A stretch of 64,000 bases of DNA, taken from contig NZ_JAQQXP010000001.1 in assembly GCF_028595265.1 (NCBI RefSeq), forward strand, positions 1,674,001-1,738,000, written 5' to 3'. The position numbers and the translations under genes were made by a program. Source of the stretch: Alteromonas gilva (lineage in GTDB: Bacteria > Pseudomonadota > Gammaproteobacteria > Enterobacterales > Alteromonadaceae). This document shows, piece after piece, positions 24,019 through 33,442 of the stretch; within the stretch, counting starts at the first letter, position 1; every line of letters begins with the position of its first letter. The notes under the pieces were generated by a model, which saw only the letters and a program-made list of their open reading frames with translations, ran no database searches and was not told the origin of the DNA.

Positions 24019-24669
24019 TTTTAATAATCCCTTAATGTGAATCGCATCCTGATGGGGCGATGCAAACTTGTATTTAAAACCGCCCTGGTGTTTATGTCGC
24101 AAAATTTTACTCTTCAACGCCGCAGACTAATTTGCTGGTATCTTCATGATTACGCAGCTTTATAGGCGTTGGTAACGACAGCAGATATGTCACTATAAGC
24201 AATAATTGAGCGCCAGTACACCCCACGGAAATGGCTTAATACCAACTGATTGACACCTGCAGCGGCAGCGGTCTTTGGCGCGACCTTAACTCTTTGCGCC
24301 GCTTCGTTTGCTGGTCAGGTTTACTTCCATTTAATGCCCATTGTTACTTTTTCAAATACTCTTTGTTTAGCAACGCTATGCACCAACGCTCTTGGAATTG
24401 GCTCACTGATAGCAAAGCGAATGGTGTTTTGCGAGGAAACCAGCGAACCAAGCTCCGTTTTTAAATGCGATATGACTGAAGGTGTAGGATGAAGACTGAT
24501 ATAACGTTTAATCTTGCAAGGCGGGCCTTGTTTGTGACCACTACAATCTAAGGTTTTGTGCCTCATGTGCAGTGCAATATATTCCGGGTCGCAGGTGTTG
24601 CAAAGCCAAATTTTGTCCGCTTAATAAAAGACACCAACGTGGCTATATCACCGGCGATGGTGTATTTCA
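24019..24669. other. 650-bp stretch without a convincing gene
   Basis: Two ORFs of about 80 codons overlap on opposite strands (24250-24492 plus, 24321-24566 minus). Neither has a good ribosome site or recognisable domain. The minus-strand one is Pro/Ser/Lys-rich and the plus-strand one is Ala/Cys-rich at its start. I see no tRNA, terminator or clear repeat. It separates the accessory run from the lipid-related genes and may hold gene remnants. Confidence 0.45.
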
Positions 24670-26142
24670 CTACTCCATAATCCTCTCAGGGGTATGATCG
24701 AACAATCTTGCTTCGCGGGCTTTAAGTTTTCTGAGCATGCTCCGCAGGGTTTCGCTAATACGGGTGTTGCGCGCTATCACATCGAGTTGCGGCCAGGTGG
24801 CTTTTTCGCCACTTATGATGAGGTCCTCAATGCTTTTCAGGGTAGGGTTGGCGGCAACCTGCATAAGGTTACGCAACTGCTTTTGCGGCAGAATATTGAT
24901 ATTGCCAACGTATTGTTGATCTATCACCGAGCGTACCTTGTGTATGGCTAATTTGCTGCTGCGGTTGGGGACAATTTGCTCCATTACATCAAATGCATAA
25001 ATGCTGTTCGCTTTGACTAACTGGCGTAAATGCCGAAACGTAATGCTCGACAGGGTTTTAGCCTGCGTCCGGGATGACGATAAAAATGGCACCGCCAACG
25101 GGTTGGTCTGGCTCACTATACTGTGATTTACGCCATACAGGCGCGACAACCCCTCAATCGGCAGATCAGCCATGATGGAGCCGTCGGCAAAACGGCGGTT
25201 GGGAATATACGGCACAATGTCACCGCTGGCGGTTTTCGCTTTAAGTTGCACCGCGGTAAATAACAACGGCACCGCACAAGAGGCTCTGACTGCCTGCATA
25301 ATAAGCGCATTGGGCGAGGTTTTGGCATTTAACAAACGTGAATACTGATGCAGATCGGCGGGCGACACACTCACGGTAATATGACGGCCGGTTTTTTTAT
25401 AGGCTTCTTCAAATGTGGTTAAATCGAACAGGGTAATCAGCGTGTTTTCTAATGCGCGGCTGTCTAAAATGCTGTTGCGCCCCAAGCCTGCCCACAACCG
25501 CCAGTTCTGAAAGTGTTCATAAATAAATTCTGCACTGAGTGCTTCAAGGAGCTCAGTGTGGGTGCGCGTACCTACCATGGCGGCAATAATGGAGCCTGCA
25601 CTGGCGCCCGATATTACCGATGGCAGCAGGTTTTGTTCGTTGAGCGATTTCACCACGCCGCAGTGAAAAAAGCCTAAACCGGCGCCGCCCGACAGCATCA
25701 GACAACTGCGTCCAAAGGAATGGGCTGTTTCTTCAAAAAACGATAGCTTATCGTAAAAATCCACCTCGGCCTCGTCGGCGTTATAAATGTGCTCCAAGGC
25801 GCTGACGACCTGATTAATAAACTCTTCAATGAGATGTTTGGTCCCGGTTTTACAATGACCGAGCAATTCGGGGTTGGCAATGTTGCCTAGGTTGCCATGC
25901 AGCCCCTCGTGCAAAATCGACATCAGACTGTGAATATCATTTTGGCTTTGCGCCAGCTTTATCCGTTGAACCCGCTTGCGAATAAGCCGGTAGTCATATA
26001 GGCGGCAGGGATCCTTGGCTTTCCAGTCATCGGCACCGGAGAGTTGGTCGTGGGCTTCACAGGCTTGCTGATATTCCTGATACGTTGTGGCATGGGCCAT
26101 TGCCCGCTCAAGCGCGCCTAATTGTGATCGAAACAACGTCAT
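24670..26142 (-). CDS. DUF3336-patatin phospholipase/triacylglycerol lipase
   Basis: Protein of 490 residues with an N-terminal DUF3336 region (about 1-140) followed by a patatin-like catalytic domain, the architecture of the yeast Tgl and plant SDP1 TAG lipases. The oxyanion loop SGGAGLG is at 151-157, the nucleophile elbow GASAGS at 179-184 gives Ser181, and DGS gives Asp320, completing the Ser-Asp dyad. There is no signal peptide. It probably hydrolyses stored triacylglycerol or phospholipid. It diverges from the DUF445-TetR-wax synthase genes across a 374-bp region, which supports a role in neutral lipid turnover; that functional link is inference. Confidence 0.9.
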   Translation of the reverse strand: MTLFRSQLGALERAMAHATTYQEYQQACEAHDQLSGADDWKAKDPCRLYDYRLIRKRVQRIKLAQSQNDIHSLMSILHEGLHGNLGNIANPELLGHCKTGTKHLIEEFINQVVSALEHIYNADEAEVDFYDKLSFFEETAHSFGRSCLMLSGGAGLGFFHCGVVKSLNEQNLLPSVISGASAGSIIAAMVGTRTHTELLEALSAEFIYEHFQNWRLWAGLGRNSILDSRALENTLITLFDLTTFEEAYKKTGRHITVSVSPADLHQYSRLLNAKTSPNALIMQAVRASCAVPLLFTAVQLKAKTASGDIVPYIPNRRFADGSIMADLPIEGLSRLYGVNHSIVSQTNPLAVPFLSSSRTQAKTLSSITFRHLRQLVKANSIYAFDVMEQIVPNRSSKLAIHKVRSVIDQQYVGNINILPQKQLRNLMQVAANPTLKSIEDLIISGEKATWPQLDVIARNTRISETLRSMLRKLKAREARLFDHTPERIME

Positions 26143-26516
26143 ACATCCCCCTCATGCAGGTACGCGGTCACATACGTTGGCCTTTGCGCTTGCTACCGTG
26201 ATGAATGCGGCGTCGGCGGTTAATACCTGCAAGAACTTTTACCTGCAACAACATTTACTTTTTTCTATCAGGCAGTGTAGAGCGCATAATTAGAATCAGC
26301 TAACTAATTTACGCTGGTCAACATCCTGACTACCATTATTGGGCAACATCGCCTGGCTAACGTTCAGATTATGGCGTTTTTGCTTGTTGGTACCAATTAC
26401 CGCTGGCCCATTTATTTGATCCAGACACAGCTATATACAAAGTTAATTTGACCGCAGGGCGGGCAAACAGTAGCCTGAACAATGACAATTATAACCACAG
26501 CCACGTAGCACCTATA
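26143..26516. other. Divergent control region between patatin and DUF445 genes
   Basis: This 374-bp region has no gene. It should contain the promoters for both directions, but no clear -35/-10 pair or perfect palindrome was found. A FadR half-site-like CTGGTC occurs near 26313 with no matching right half. Confidence 0.4.
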
Positions 26517-27728
26517 ATGGACTGGAATTTACAAACCTTAAGTTTGCTGTCGATCCCGCTAATCAGCGCACTGGTCGGGTGGAGTACTAACTACCTGGCG
26601 GTTAAAATGATGTTCTATCCTTTAACCTTTGTGGGGTTTCCGCCGTTGTTGGGATGGCAGGGTTTAATACCAGCTAAACGCCGGCAAATGGCCGAAATCG
26701 AGGTGGAGCTGGTACTTGGCCGCTTGCTCAGTGTTGAAGAGCTGGCTAATCGTATTGAGCCGGCAGCGCTTACCGAGGCAATCAGGCACCGCTTGCATCA
26801 GGTTGTGCGCAAAATCGTTAATGAAGTTATGCAAGAGTCTGCACCGCAACTGTGGGCGTCACTGCCCGTGCAAGGCAAAAATCTGGTGTACCGGCGCATC
26901 GAAGACGACATCCCGTATGTGGTCAGTAAAATGGTCGAAGACTTTCAGCACAATGTTAATGAAATCCTCGATATTAAAGAGCTGGTGGTTGAGAAACTGG
27001 TTAATTCACCTGAGTTGATCAACGAGATCTTTTTGCGCTCCGGCGAACGTGAGTTTCCATTCATTGTGCGCTCCGGCCTGTACTTTGGCTTTTTGTTTGG
27101 TTTGCCAACCATGGCATTGTGGTATTACTTTCAGGCCTGGTGGCTACTGCCGCTGGGTGGGCTGTTGGTGGGCTATTTTACCAATTGGATCGCAATTACC
27201 ATCATTTTTGAACCTAAAAGGCCTGTCCGCATCTTTGGGTTTTCGGTGCAGGGCATGTTTTTAAAGCGTCAGCATGAAGTCTCGCGGGTGTATGCCGATA
27301 TTATCGAAACCAAACTGATCAACTCTAAAAATATTACTCACATGATATTACACGGCTCCGGCTCGGCGCATTTGCTGGAGCTTATTGAGCTGCATGTGAA
27401 CGATGCAATCGAACGCTATGTCGCCATTGCCCAGCCTTATTTTGCCCTGGGCGTGGGCTCCGAAAACTACTATAAGATGAAGTCGATGGCGGTTAAGCGC
27501 CTGTTCGAAGACTCCGACAAATACCTGTTTTATGCTTTCGACTACGCCAATCAAGCCTTGCGGGTGGGCGACGATCTCTGTGCCAGATTGCGGGCGCTGT
27601 GCCCGGAAGACTTCGAGGGCATTTTGCGCCCGGCGTACCAGCAGGATGAATGGAAGCTAATTCTAACCGGAGCCATTCTGGGTATGGCGGCCGGCTTTGC
27701 TCAAATATACCTTGTGATGTTAGGCTGA
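26517..27728 (+). CDS. DUF445 family membrane protein
   Basis: Member of the DUF445 family of unknown function. The N-terminal hydrophobic segment (LLSIPLISALVGWSTNYLAV) with the GWSTNYLAVKMMFYP motif is characteristic. This motif is echoed later as GYFTNWIAITIIFEP, which shows the internal two-fold repeat of the family. A C-terminal hydrophobic segment ends at GFAQIYLVML. ATG 26517 is chosen; the longer frame starts with TTG and a polar extension. It is followed five bases later by a TetR gene, then by the wax synthase gene, so the three probably form one transcript. Confidence 0.85.
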   Translation: MDWNLQTLSLLSIPLISALVGWSTNYLAVKMMFYPLTFVGFPPLLGWQGLIPAKRRQMAEIEVELVLGRLLSVEELANRIEPAALTEAIRHRLHQVVRKIVNEVMQESAPQLWASLPVQGKNLVYRRIEDDIPYVVSKMVEDFQHNVNEILDIKELVVEKLVNSPELINEIFLRSGEREFPFIVRSGLYFGFLFGLPTMALWYYFQAWWLLPLGGLLVGYFTNWIAITIIFEPKRPVRIFGFSVQGMFLKRQHEVSRVYADIIETKLINSKNITHMILHGSGSAHLLELIELHVNDAIERYVAIAQPYFALGVGSENYYKMKSMAVKRLFEDSDKYLFYAFDYANQALRVGDDLCARLRALCPEDFEGILRPAYQQDEWKLILTGAILGMAAGFAQIYLVMLG

Positions 27729-27733
27729 GAGCT

Positions 27734-28396
27734 ATGGCCGGTAAAACTGCACAACGTATTTTGGCAACCGCATTAACCTTGTTTAACGAACATGGTGAAA
27801 ACAGCGTCACGTCAGTCGATATTGCCATGGAGCTAAATATTAGTCCGGGCAATTTGTACTACCATTTTAAAGGCAAAGAGCAAATTATCGATGGTCTGGT
27901 GCAGTGGCACAGCGATGCAATGCTTGCGTTGTTCAAGCCTGCCACACTCAATAAAGTGGTGGCCGAAGACTTTTTTTATTTTTTGGCCATCGTGCTCGAC
28001 AAGCAGCAACTGTTTCGGTTTATGTTTCGTAGTCCGGCCGATCTCGCCGAAAAATACCCCAGGGTAAAACACTGGCATAAGCAGCAAATTCGCCAGTTGG
28101 AGTCGAGCTTACATACCTTACTGCAAAACTTTGCAGCGCAACAAACGCTGTTGGCAAACAGCGCAGAGCAGCGCTTGCTGACCGATTTAATTATTATGAT
28201 CCTCACGCAAACCAGCCAGTACGATGATTTGCGCAACAGTCACGATCCACAAACGCAAAAGTTTCATGCGCTGAGTTTAATGATGACCGCCTTGTTACCG
28301 CGCTTTCATCTGCAAGAGGATACCGTTTTGCAATTACGTAAAGCGATTGCCCACCATTCTATGGCTAACCTTACACCGCCCAGAGTCGGGGAGTAA
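27734..28396 (+). CDS. TetR family regulator
   Basis: TetR/AcrR regulator of 220 residues. The N-terminal helix-turn-helix is seen in VTSVDIAMELNISPGNLYYHF, with the following KGKEQIIDGL. The C-terminal ligand domain is diverged. ATG 27734 follows the DUF445 stop by five bases, and the gene ends two bases before the wax synthase start, so it is co-transcribed with both. The KPxxLNKVVAEDFFYFL segment resembles the TetR regulators found beside wax synthase genes in related bacteria, though I cannot confirm this here. The ligand may be an acyl-CoA, by context only. Confidence 0.88.
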   Translation: MAGKTAQRILATALTLFNEHGENSVTSVDIAMELNISPGNLYYHFKGKEQIIDGLVQWHSDAMLALFKPATLNKVVAEDFFYFLAIVLDKQQLFRFMFRSPADLAEKYPRVKHWHKQQIRQLESSLHTLLQNFAAQQTLLANSAEQRLLTDLIIMILTQTSQYDDLRNSHDPQTQKFHALSLMMTALLPRFHLQEDTVLQLRKAIAHHSMANLTPPRVGE

Positions 28397-28398
28397 GC

Positions 28399-29844
28399 AT
28401 GGGGCAAAAACTGTCATTTCTCGATCGTTCGTTTTGGATCACCGAAACCAAAGCCAACCCTAAACATGTGGGCTGTTTGCAATTGCTCGAAATGCCCGAA
28501 GGGAGCGATCCTGAAACCTATATCAAGGCCTTGCATCGCGACATGCAGTCGTTTGCACGGGCCAGCCCGCCGTTTAATTGCAGGGTAAAAGCGTTTTACA
28601 TTTGGCCAATCGGTTTGCAGCCGGTTAAGCATATGCACATGGACTACCACGTGCAGTACCATCAAGTTGATGTCATCAATGAGCGTCCGGCTCTCGACGA
28701 TTTTGTTGCCCGCATGCACGAAACCCGGCTCGATCCCGACAAACCCTTATGGCAATACCACTTTTTGTATTCACCCGGGCAGCGGCTGTTTGCAATTTAT
28801 GCTCGCGTACATCATTTGTACGGTGACGGGTCTACCCTGGTACGCTGGTTTCAGGCGGGTTATCAGGATGCGCCTCAACCCGACGCTTTTGTGCCGCTGT
28901 GGGCCGTAAAGCGGCTTCGCCATCGCAAACGCCGGCAACAGTTTGGCCGCCTTAAAGGTTACTGGCTTGCGACCAAAGATGCTGTGTTATCGGCATTTGA
29001 TCTCGCGGCCATCTTTATTCGGCTGCTTTTGCGTCTGTTACGAATTAATCGTCATTATATGCCGGTGCCATTTACCGGTACAAAAACGGTTTTAACCGGG
29101 CAGGTAAAACCGGGCAGGGCGGTGGCCACCTTCGACCTCGATTTTGCCCGGATACGCAAGCTGGCCCGCCGCACACGCGCCTCTGCAAACGAAGTGCTGC
29201 TTACCGCTATCGATATTGGCATGCACCGCTTGCTGCAGGATCACGGCCAGTTGTTTACCCAGGCGTTGTACACCAATATGCCCATTAACCTGCGCAAGCC
29301 GGGCGAAAAAACCACTGGCAACCGTATTGCCATCGTGCCGGTACAATTAGCCCACGCTGAGAGCGATCCGTACCTGCGGTTACGGCAAATTATTTACCAC
29401 CACCGCATCGTTAAGCACGCAGCCCAGCGGGCGCGTCCGTCTGCCTTTAGCAATTACACCATTGTTATTCAGGCATGTGCGCTGGTATTTGAGTGGCTGC
29501 ATATCTCCGATTGGGTAAAACCCATTGCCAATGTTCTGGTCTCGAATATTCCCGGCCCTAAACGTCAAAAGTATTTTAAAGACAGTAAGTTATTAGCCTG
29601 TTACCCCATTTCTACCATGACGCCGGGCGGCGGTGTTAACGTGACAATAATGACCTACAATGGCACCGCAAACGTGGGGCTGGTGTGTTGTAACAGTAAA
29701 ATAAAGTCATTGCAGCCACTGGCTGAGTATTGCCGCGAGGCCTTTGATATGCTCGAAGCCAGCATTGACGATCCGACGCTGAGTATCGATGATATCGGCG
29801 AGCATACCAGTGAACTGCCGTTGTCTATCGTGTCAGATCATTAA
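28399..29844 (+). CDS. Wax ester synthase/diacylglycerol acyltransferase (WS/DGAT)
   Basis: Transfers the acyl group of acyl-CoA to a fatty alcohol or diacylglycerol, making wax ester or triacylglycerol. The catalytic motif HHxxxDG is intact as H138-H-L-Y-G-D143-G. The later conserved segments NVLVSNIPGP and SLSIVSDH-like end PLSIVSDH are present. Its 481 residues match the family (450-480). There is no signal peptide; these enzymes associate with the membrane and lipid droplets. It forms an apparent operon with DUF445 and TetR genes and faces the patatin lipase gene, giving synthesis and hydrolysis genes in one locus. Confidence 0.92.
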   Translation: MGQKLSFLDRSFWITETKANPKHVGCLQLLEMPEGSDPETYIKALHRDMQSFARASPPFNCRVKAFYIWPIGLQPVKHMHMDYHVQYHQVDVINERPALDDFVARMHETRLDPDKPLWQYHFLYSPGQRLFAIYARVHHLYGDGSTLVRWFQAGYQDAPQPDAFVPLWAVKRLRHRKRRQQFGRLKGYWLATKDAVLSAFDLAAIFIRLLLRLLRINRHYMPVPFTGTKTVLTGQVKPGRAVATFDLDFARIRKLARRTRASANEVLLTAIDIGMHRLLQDHGQLFTQALYTNMPINLRKPGEKTTGNRIAIVPVQLAHAESDPYLRLRQIIYHHRIVKHAAQRARPSAFSNYTIVIQACALVFEWLHISDWVKPIANVLVSNIPGPKRQKYFKDSKLLACYPISTMTPGGGVNVTIMTYNGTANVGLVCCNSKIKSLQPLAEYCREAFDMLEASIDDPTLSIDDIGEHTSELPLSIVSDH

Positions 29845-29897
29845 ACGCGCTTTCGTGCTAATATTGGCGCCATTGTTTGTTTGAGAGTGTCTTTTTT

Positions 29898-30737
29898 ATG
29901 TGGCGTTGTCCGTTATGTCAGCACCCCCTGTCGCAGCCCCATCCATCACAACAGCAGCGCAGCTGGGAGTGCCCCAACCGACATACCTTTGATGAAGCGA
30001 AATCCGGTTACCTGCATTTGTTGCCGGTACAGCAAAAAAAATCAAAACACCCCGGTGACGACAAAACCATGGTCAACGCCCGGCGTCGCTTTCATGATGC
30101 CAAAGGGTATGCGCCACTTATGGCGGCGCTGGTAGAGCAAATCAAACAGCAGGTTAATACCAACCGCCCCGTGCATTTATATGACGCAGGATGCGGTGAG
30201 GGCAGTTATTTAGGCTTTATTGCTAATGCGCTTACCGGTGAGGGATACAACGTTGAAGCCGCCGGTAGTGACATCGCCAAGCATGCTGTGGATATTGCCG
30301 CTAAACGCTATAAAGCGTGTCGCTTTGCCGTGGCCAGCAGTGTAAAACTGCCCCTGGAAGATGCCTCACAGCACGTGGTACTGCAAGTGTTTGCCCCCGG
30401 TAACGACGCCGAATACCAGCGTATTATTGCCAGTGGTGGTTTACTCATCACCGTGGATCCCGCGGCCAATCATTTGTGGGCAATAAAGCAGGCCATTTAT
30501 GATAATCCGCGTCAGCACGACGTGCAATTTAATGATAAGCCCGGCTTTGCCAAACTCGCCTCAGAGCGTATCAGTTTTACGGTAGCGCTGGAGCAACCCG
30601 ACATCCGCCAGGCTCTGCTCGAAATGACACCTTATTACTGGCGCCTGCCGAAGGATAAAGCCGATGCAACGTTTGCCGGTATCAACAGTGTCGAGGCCGA
30701 TTTTGCGGTGCATATATGGCAGCGTAGCGAACGCTAG
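29898..30737 (+). CDS. rlmA: 23S rRNA (guanine745-N1)-methyltransferase
   Basis: Methylates G745 of 23S rRNA using SAM. An N-terminal zinc finger is seen in C4-P-L-C7 and C25-x3-H29 (WECPNRH); then comes the SAM-binding loop DAGCGEGSY and the C-terminal QMTPFAWR-like segment EMTPYYWRLP. It aligns throughout with E. coli RlmA (269 residues; here 279). ATG 29898 is chosen over TTG 29877, with GAGAG upstream. It lies 53 bp after the wax synthase gene but is functionally unrelated to it, and it converges with the next gene. Confidence 0.92.
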   Translation: MWRCPLCQHPLSQPHPSQQQRSWECPNRHTFDEAKSGYLHLLPVQQKKSKHPGDDKTMVNARRRFHDAKGYAPLMAALVEQIKQQVNTNRPVHLYDAGCGEGSYLGFIANALTGEGYNVEAAGSDIAKHAVDIAAKRYKACRFAVASSVKLPLEDASQHVVLQVFAPGNDAEYQRIIASGGLLITVDPAANHLWAIKQAIYDNPRQHDVQFNDKPGFAKLASERISFTVALEQPDIRQALLEMTPYYWRLPKDKADATFAGINSVEADFAVHIWQRSER

Positions 30738-30767
30738 TGGCTGGCAGTTGCGCACACATTGGCGGCG

Positions 30768-31508
30768 TTATTCCGGCGTAAAGTAAAATCGTAGTTCGTT
30801 ATCTTCCACACACACGCGCTGCCCCCAGCGGGCAAATAAAAACTCGCGCCAGTGATCGTCACGCATAGGATACTCAAACGCCCGCTCGTCGAGTTTAGTG
30901 AGCAACTCGTTGACGATGCGCGGTTTATGGTATTCCAGGATCCGCTCCGTACCGCCGTGCAGGTAAAGCGACAAATAGTCCAGCGCCTGATCGGTAGAGC
31001 CTGCCGACACCACATTTAACGCCGAGCGCAACGGTTGGCTGAGCAGCGAGCTAAGGCCCGATACTGGCCTCGGCAACAGCCGCTCTATTAAAAAACGGGT
31101 ATCTTTTACCAGGCTGTAACGGCCGTTAAGCAGGTGAATAAAGTCAACCTGCGTGTCGGTAATATGCAGGGTCTGCGAGGCCGAAAAATAATTGGGCAGG
31201 GCGCTTACGCCCGCCGCGATATGCGCTTTATAAATGGTGTTGCCCATTACCTTTATATCGATAGCGCAGAGCATTTGCAGCGTGAGCCGATTAGTCGCCA
31301 CAGGCATGGTTAACTCACCTTCTAAGCAGGTGAGGTGGCCTTCTCCAATTGGAATATCGAGCTGCTCTGTAAACGGAAAATGCGGTGCAATGAGATCGTT
31401 TAATTCTTGCTCGGTGAACATATCGTATTGCAGGCGGCCGGTTTTGAGCAGGCAATACCCTACCGCGAGGTTTACCTTATCGCGCCAGCTAAACTGATCT
31501 AACAGCAC
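30768..31508 (-). CDS. Conserved hypothetical protein, possibly DUF1439/YceB-like
   Basis: Protein of 246 residues with no signal peptide at the annotated GTG start (31508, CGGAG upstream). The segment MFTEQELNDLIAPHFPF, followed by two beta-rich repeats and LIERLLPRPVS, resembles the DUF1439/YceB pattern, in which a lipid-binding-like fold is preceded by a lipobox; here the lipobox is absent. The assignment is tentative. It converges with rlmA and is divergent from the GMC oxidoreductase, with the FadR-like site in between. Confidence 0.6.
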   Translation of the reverse strand: MLLDQFSWRDKVNLAVGYCLLKTGRLQYDMFTEQELNDLIAPHFPFTEQLDIPIGEGHLTCLEGELTMPVATNRLTLQMLCAIDIKVMGNTIYKAHIAAGVSALPNYFSASQTLHITDTQVDFIHLLNGRYSLVKDTRFLIERLLPRPVSGLSSLLSQPLRSALNVVSAGSTDQALDYLSLYLHGGTERILEYHKPRIVNELLTKLDERAFEYPMRDDHWREFLFARWGQRVCVEDNELRFYFTPE

Positions 31509-31715
31509 AGCGACTCCGGCACAATAATAGCGATTTTTGGGTTGGGCATAGCGCGGCTCAGGCCTGTTTAATGTTGCTCAAATGGACTGGCGATGGTGAG
31601 TCATTGCAGGCGCATCACGGCCAGTTTTTTGCGTGATGGTATGGTAGCGCATTTTGCTGCCATACAACCACTAAAAATCTTTGCGCTTAAGCGCCGAATG
31701 GCGTAGCGTATAAGC

Positions 31716-31732
31716 CACTGGTACAATCAGTT
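31716..31732 (+). promoter_or_regulatory. FadR-like operator upstream of the GMC oxidoreductase
   Basis: CACTGGTACAATCAGTT matches the FadR consensus at 12 of 16 defined positions. Eighteen bases (31718-31735) are identical to the site before fadR (11519-11536). It lies 28 bp before the start codon, a position expected for repression. Confidence 0.55.
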
Positions 31733-31759
31733 TACTTATGCTCGGAGCAACAGCTTACC

Positions 31760-33394
31760 ATGCAAATACCGGTTCAGGAGTTTGATTATGTGATTGTCGG
31801 CGGCGGTTCTGCCGGCGCTGTACTGGCCGCACGCCTGACCGAAAATCCGGTGATTAGAGTTTGCCTGGTAGAAGCGGGTAGTAGCGATCGAAATCCCTTT
31901 ATTCATATACCTTTTGGCTTGTCGTTATTATCGCGGTTCGACAGCATTGGCTGGGGCTATAATACCGAACCCCAGGCAGAGCTTAACCACCGCGAACTGT
32001 TTTGGCCACGAGGTAAAACCCTTGGCGGGTCAAGCTCAATCAACGCCATGTGTTATATCCGCGGTCAGGCCGAAGACTACGATCGCTGGGCCCAGGAAGG
32101 CGCCGACGGCTGGCACTTCGACGCCGTATTACCGTATTTTAAGCGCGCTGAAAACTATTGCCGTGGCGCTGATGACTTCCATGGCGAGGGCGGGCCCCTT
32201 GATGTCAGTGACCTGCGCCATACTGCCAGCATCTCCAACGCATTTGTGGCGGCTGCAGAGGATGTGGGATTAGCGGTTATCGACGACTTTAACCGCCGAC
32301 AGCGTGAAGGGCTGGGGTTGTATCAGGTTACCCAGCGTAATGGCCAGCGCTGTTCCACGGCCAAAGCATACTTAAGTGAAGCTAAAAAGCGCGGCAACCT
32401 TACCATTATAACCCGTGCGCTGGCGGAACGGATTCTGATTAAAAAAAGCGCCGCTAGCGATAGCCCCAAACGTGCAACCGGTGTGCAGGTGAGAGCAAAA
32501 GGCAAGGCCATGCGTTTAATGGCAAGCCGGGAAGTGATCATCAGCGCCGGGGCCATTAACTCGCCACATCTGTTGATGCTATCGGGCATTGGCCCGGCGG
32601 AAGCACTGCAAGACAAAGGCATATACGTACAACAGGATTTACCCGGTGTAGGGCAGAACCTGCAGGATCATCTCGATGCCATTGTGCAGTATCGCACCAA
32701 GTTGCCGGTAGGTTACCCCATCGCGGCGCGGGCGCTGCCTCATTATATTAAAGCGGCGTTTCGGTATCTGTTTAAACGTGATCACATTTTTTCTTCTAAC
32801 GTGGCCGAAGCCGGCGGTTTTGTGCGGTCGTCACTGGCGGCTGAGTATCCTGATATCCAGCTGCATTTTTTACCGGCGATTTTGCAGGATCACGGACGGC
32901 GGTTCGTGCATGGCTTTGGTTATGGAGTACACGTATGTTGTTTATACCCCCAAAGTCGTGGTGAAATTCGTCTGCAAAGCAACCATCCGGCTGATCACCC
33001 GGCCATTGAACCCAATTATCTGCAGCACGAGCGAGACATGGCAGTTTTGATTGATGCCGTGCGCTTTGCTCAGCGTATCCTCGACAGCAAAACCATGGCG
33101 CAGTTTGGTGGTCATTTGAGTATCGATGGGCATAATCTTGATAGTGACGACGCCATTGCTGAGTTTATTCGTGATAAAGCCGAAACCATTTACCACCCTG
33201 TGGGCACGTGTAAAATCGGCGCCGATGACGATCCGATGGCGGTGGTTGACAACCAGCTTCGCGTGCGCAACATTGACGGCCTGCGCGTGGTGGATGCGTC
33301 AGTTATGCCATCGTTAGTGGGCGGCAATACCAATGCGCCGACGGTGATGATAGCCGAACGCGCGGCGCAGTGGATACGCGAAGCGCAAAGTTAA
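31760..33394 (+). CDS. GMC-family alcohol dehydrogenase (choline dehydrogenase/AlkJ-like)
   Basis: FAD-dependent GMC oxidoreductase of 544 residues. The dinucleotide-binding motif VGGGSAGAVLAARL lies at 13-26, the PRGKTLGGSSSINAMCYIRG signature near 92, and the C-terminal histidine region ETIYHPVGTCKIG around 473-485. It ends with the SLVGGNTNAPTVMIAERAA block. Such enzymes oxidise choline or long-chain alcohols (AlkJ). A fatty alcohol is more likely here, given the nearby wax synthase and fadH, and the FadR-like site directly upstream, but substrate assignment is inference. No betaine-aldehyde dehydrogenase is nearby, which argues against a choline role. Confidence 0.88.
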   Translation: MQIPVQEFDYVIVGGGSAGAVLAARLTENPVIRVCLVEAGSSDRNPFIHIPFGLSLLSRFDSIGWGYNTEPQAELNHRELFWPRGKTLGGSSSINAMCYIRGQAEDYDRWAQEGADGWHFDAVLPYFKRAENYCRGADDFHGEGGPLDVSDLRHTASISNAFVAAAEDVGLAVIDDFNRRQREGLGLYQVTQRNGQRCSTAKAYLSEAKKRGNLTIITRALAERILIKKSAASDSPKRATGVQVRAKGKAMRLMASREVIISAGAINSPHLLMLSGIGPAEALQDKGIYVQQDLPGVGQNLQDHLDAIVQYRTKLPVGYPIAARALPHYIKAAFRYLFKRDHIFSSNVAEAGGFVRSSLAAEYPDIQLHFLPAILQDHGRRFVHGFGYGVHVCCLYPQSRGEIRLQSNHPADHPAIEPNYLQHERDMAVLIDAVRFAQRILDSKTMAQFGGHLSIDGHNLDSDDAIAEFIRDKAETIYHPVGTCKIGADDDPMAVVDNQLRVRNIDGLRVVDASVMPSLVGGNTNAPTVMIAERAAQWIREAQS

Positions 33395-33442
33395 TCCCCG
33401 TTACATACTCCGGGTAATGTGCTGCCCAGTTGTACTGCGCTG

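Noticed and set aside
24250..24566. Overlapping ORFs of ~80 codons on both strands
   Set aside because: No domains, weak starts, and mutual overlap; may be remnants only.
26305..26325. FadR operator before DUF445/patatin
   Set aside because: Only the left half CTGGTC is present.
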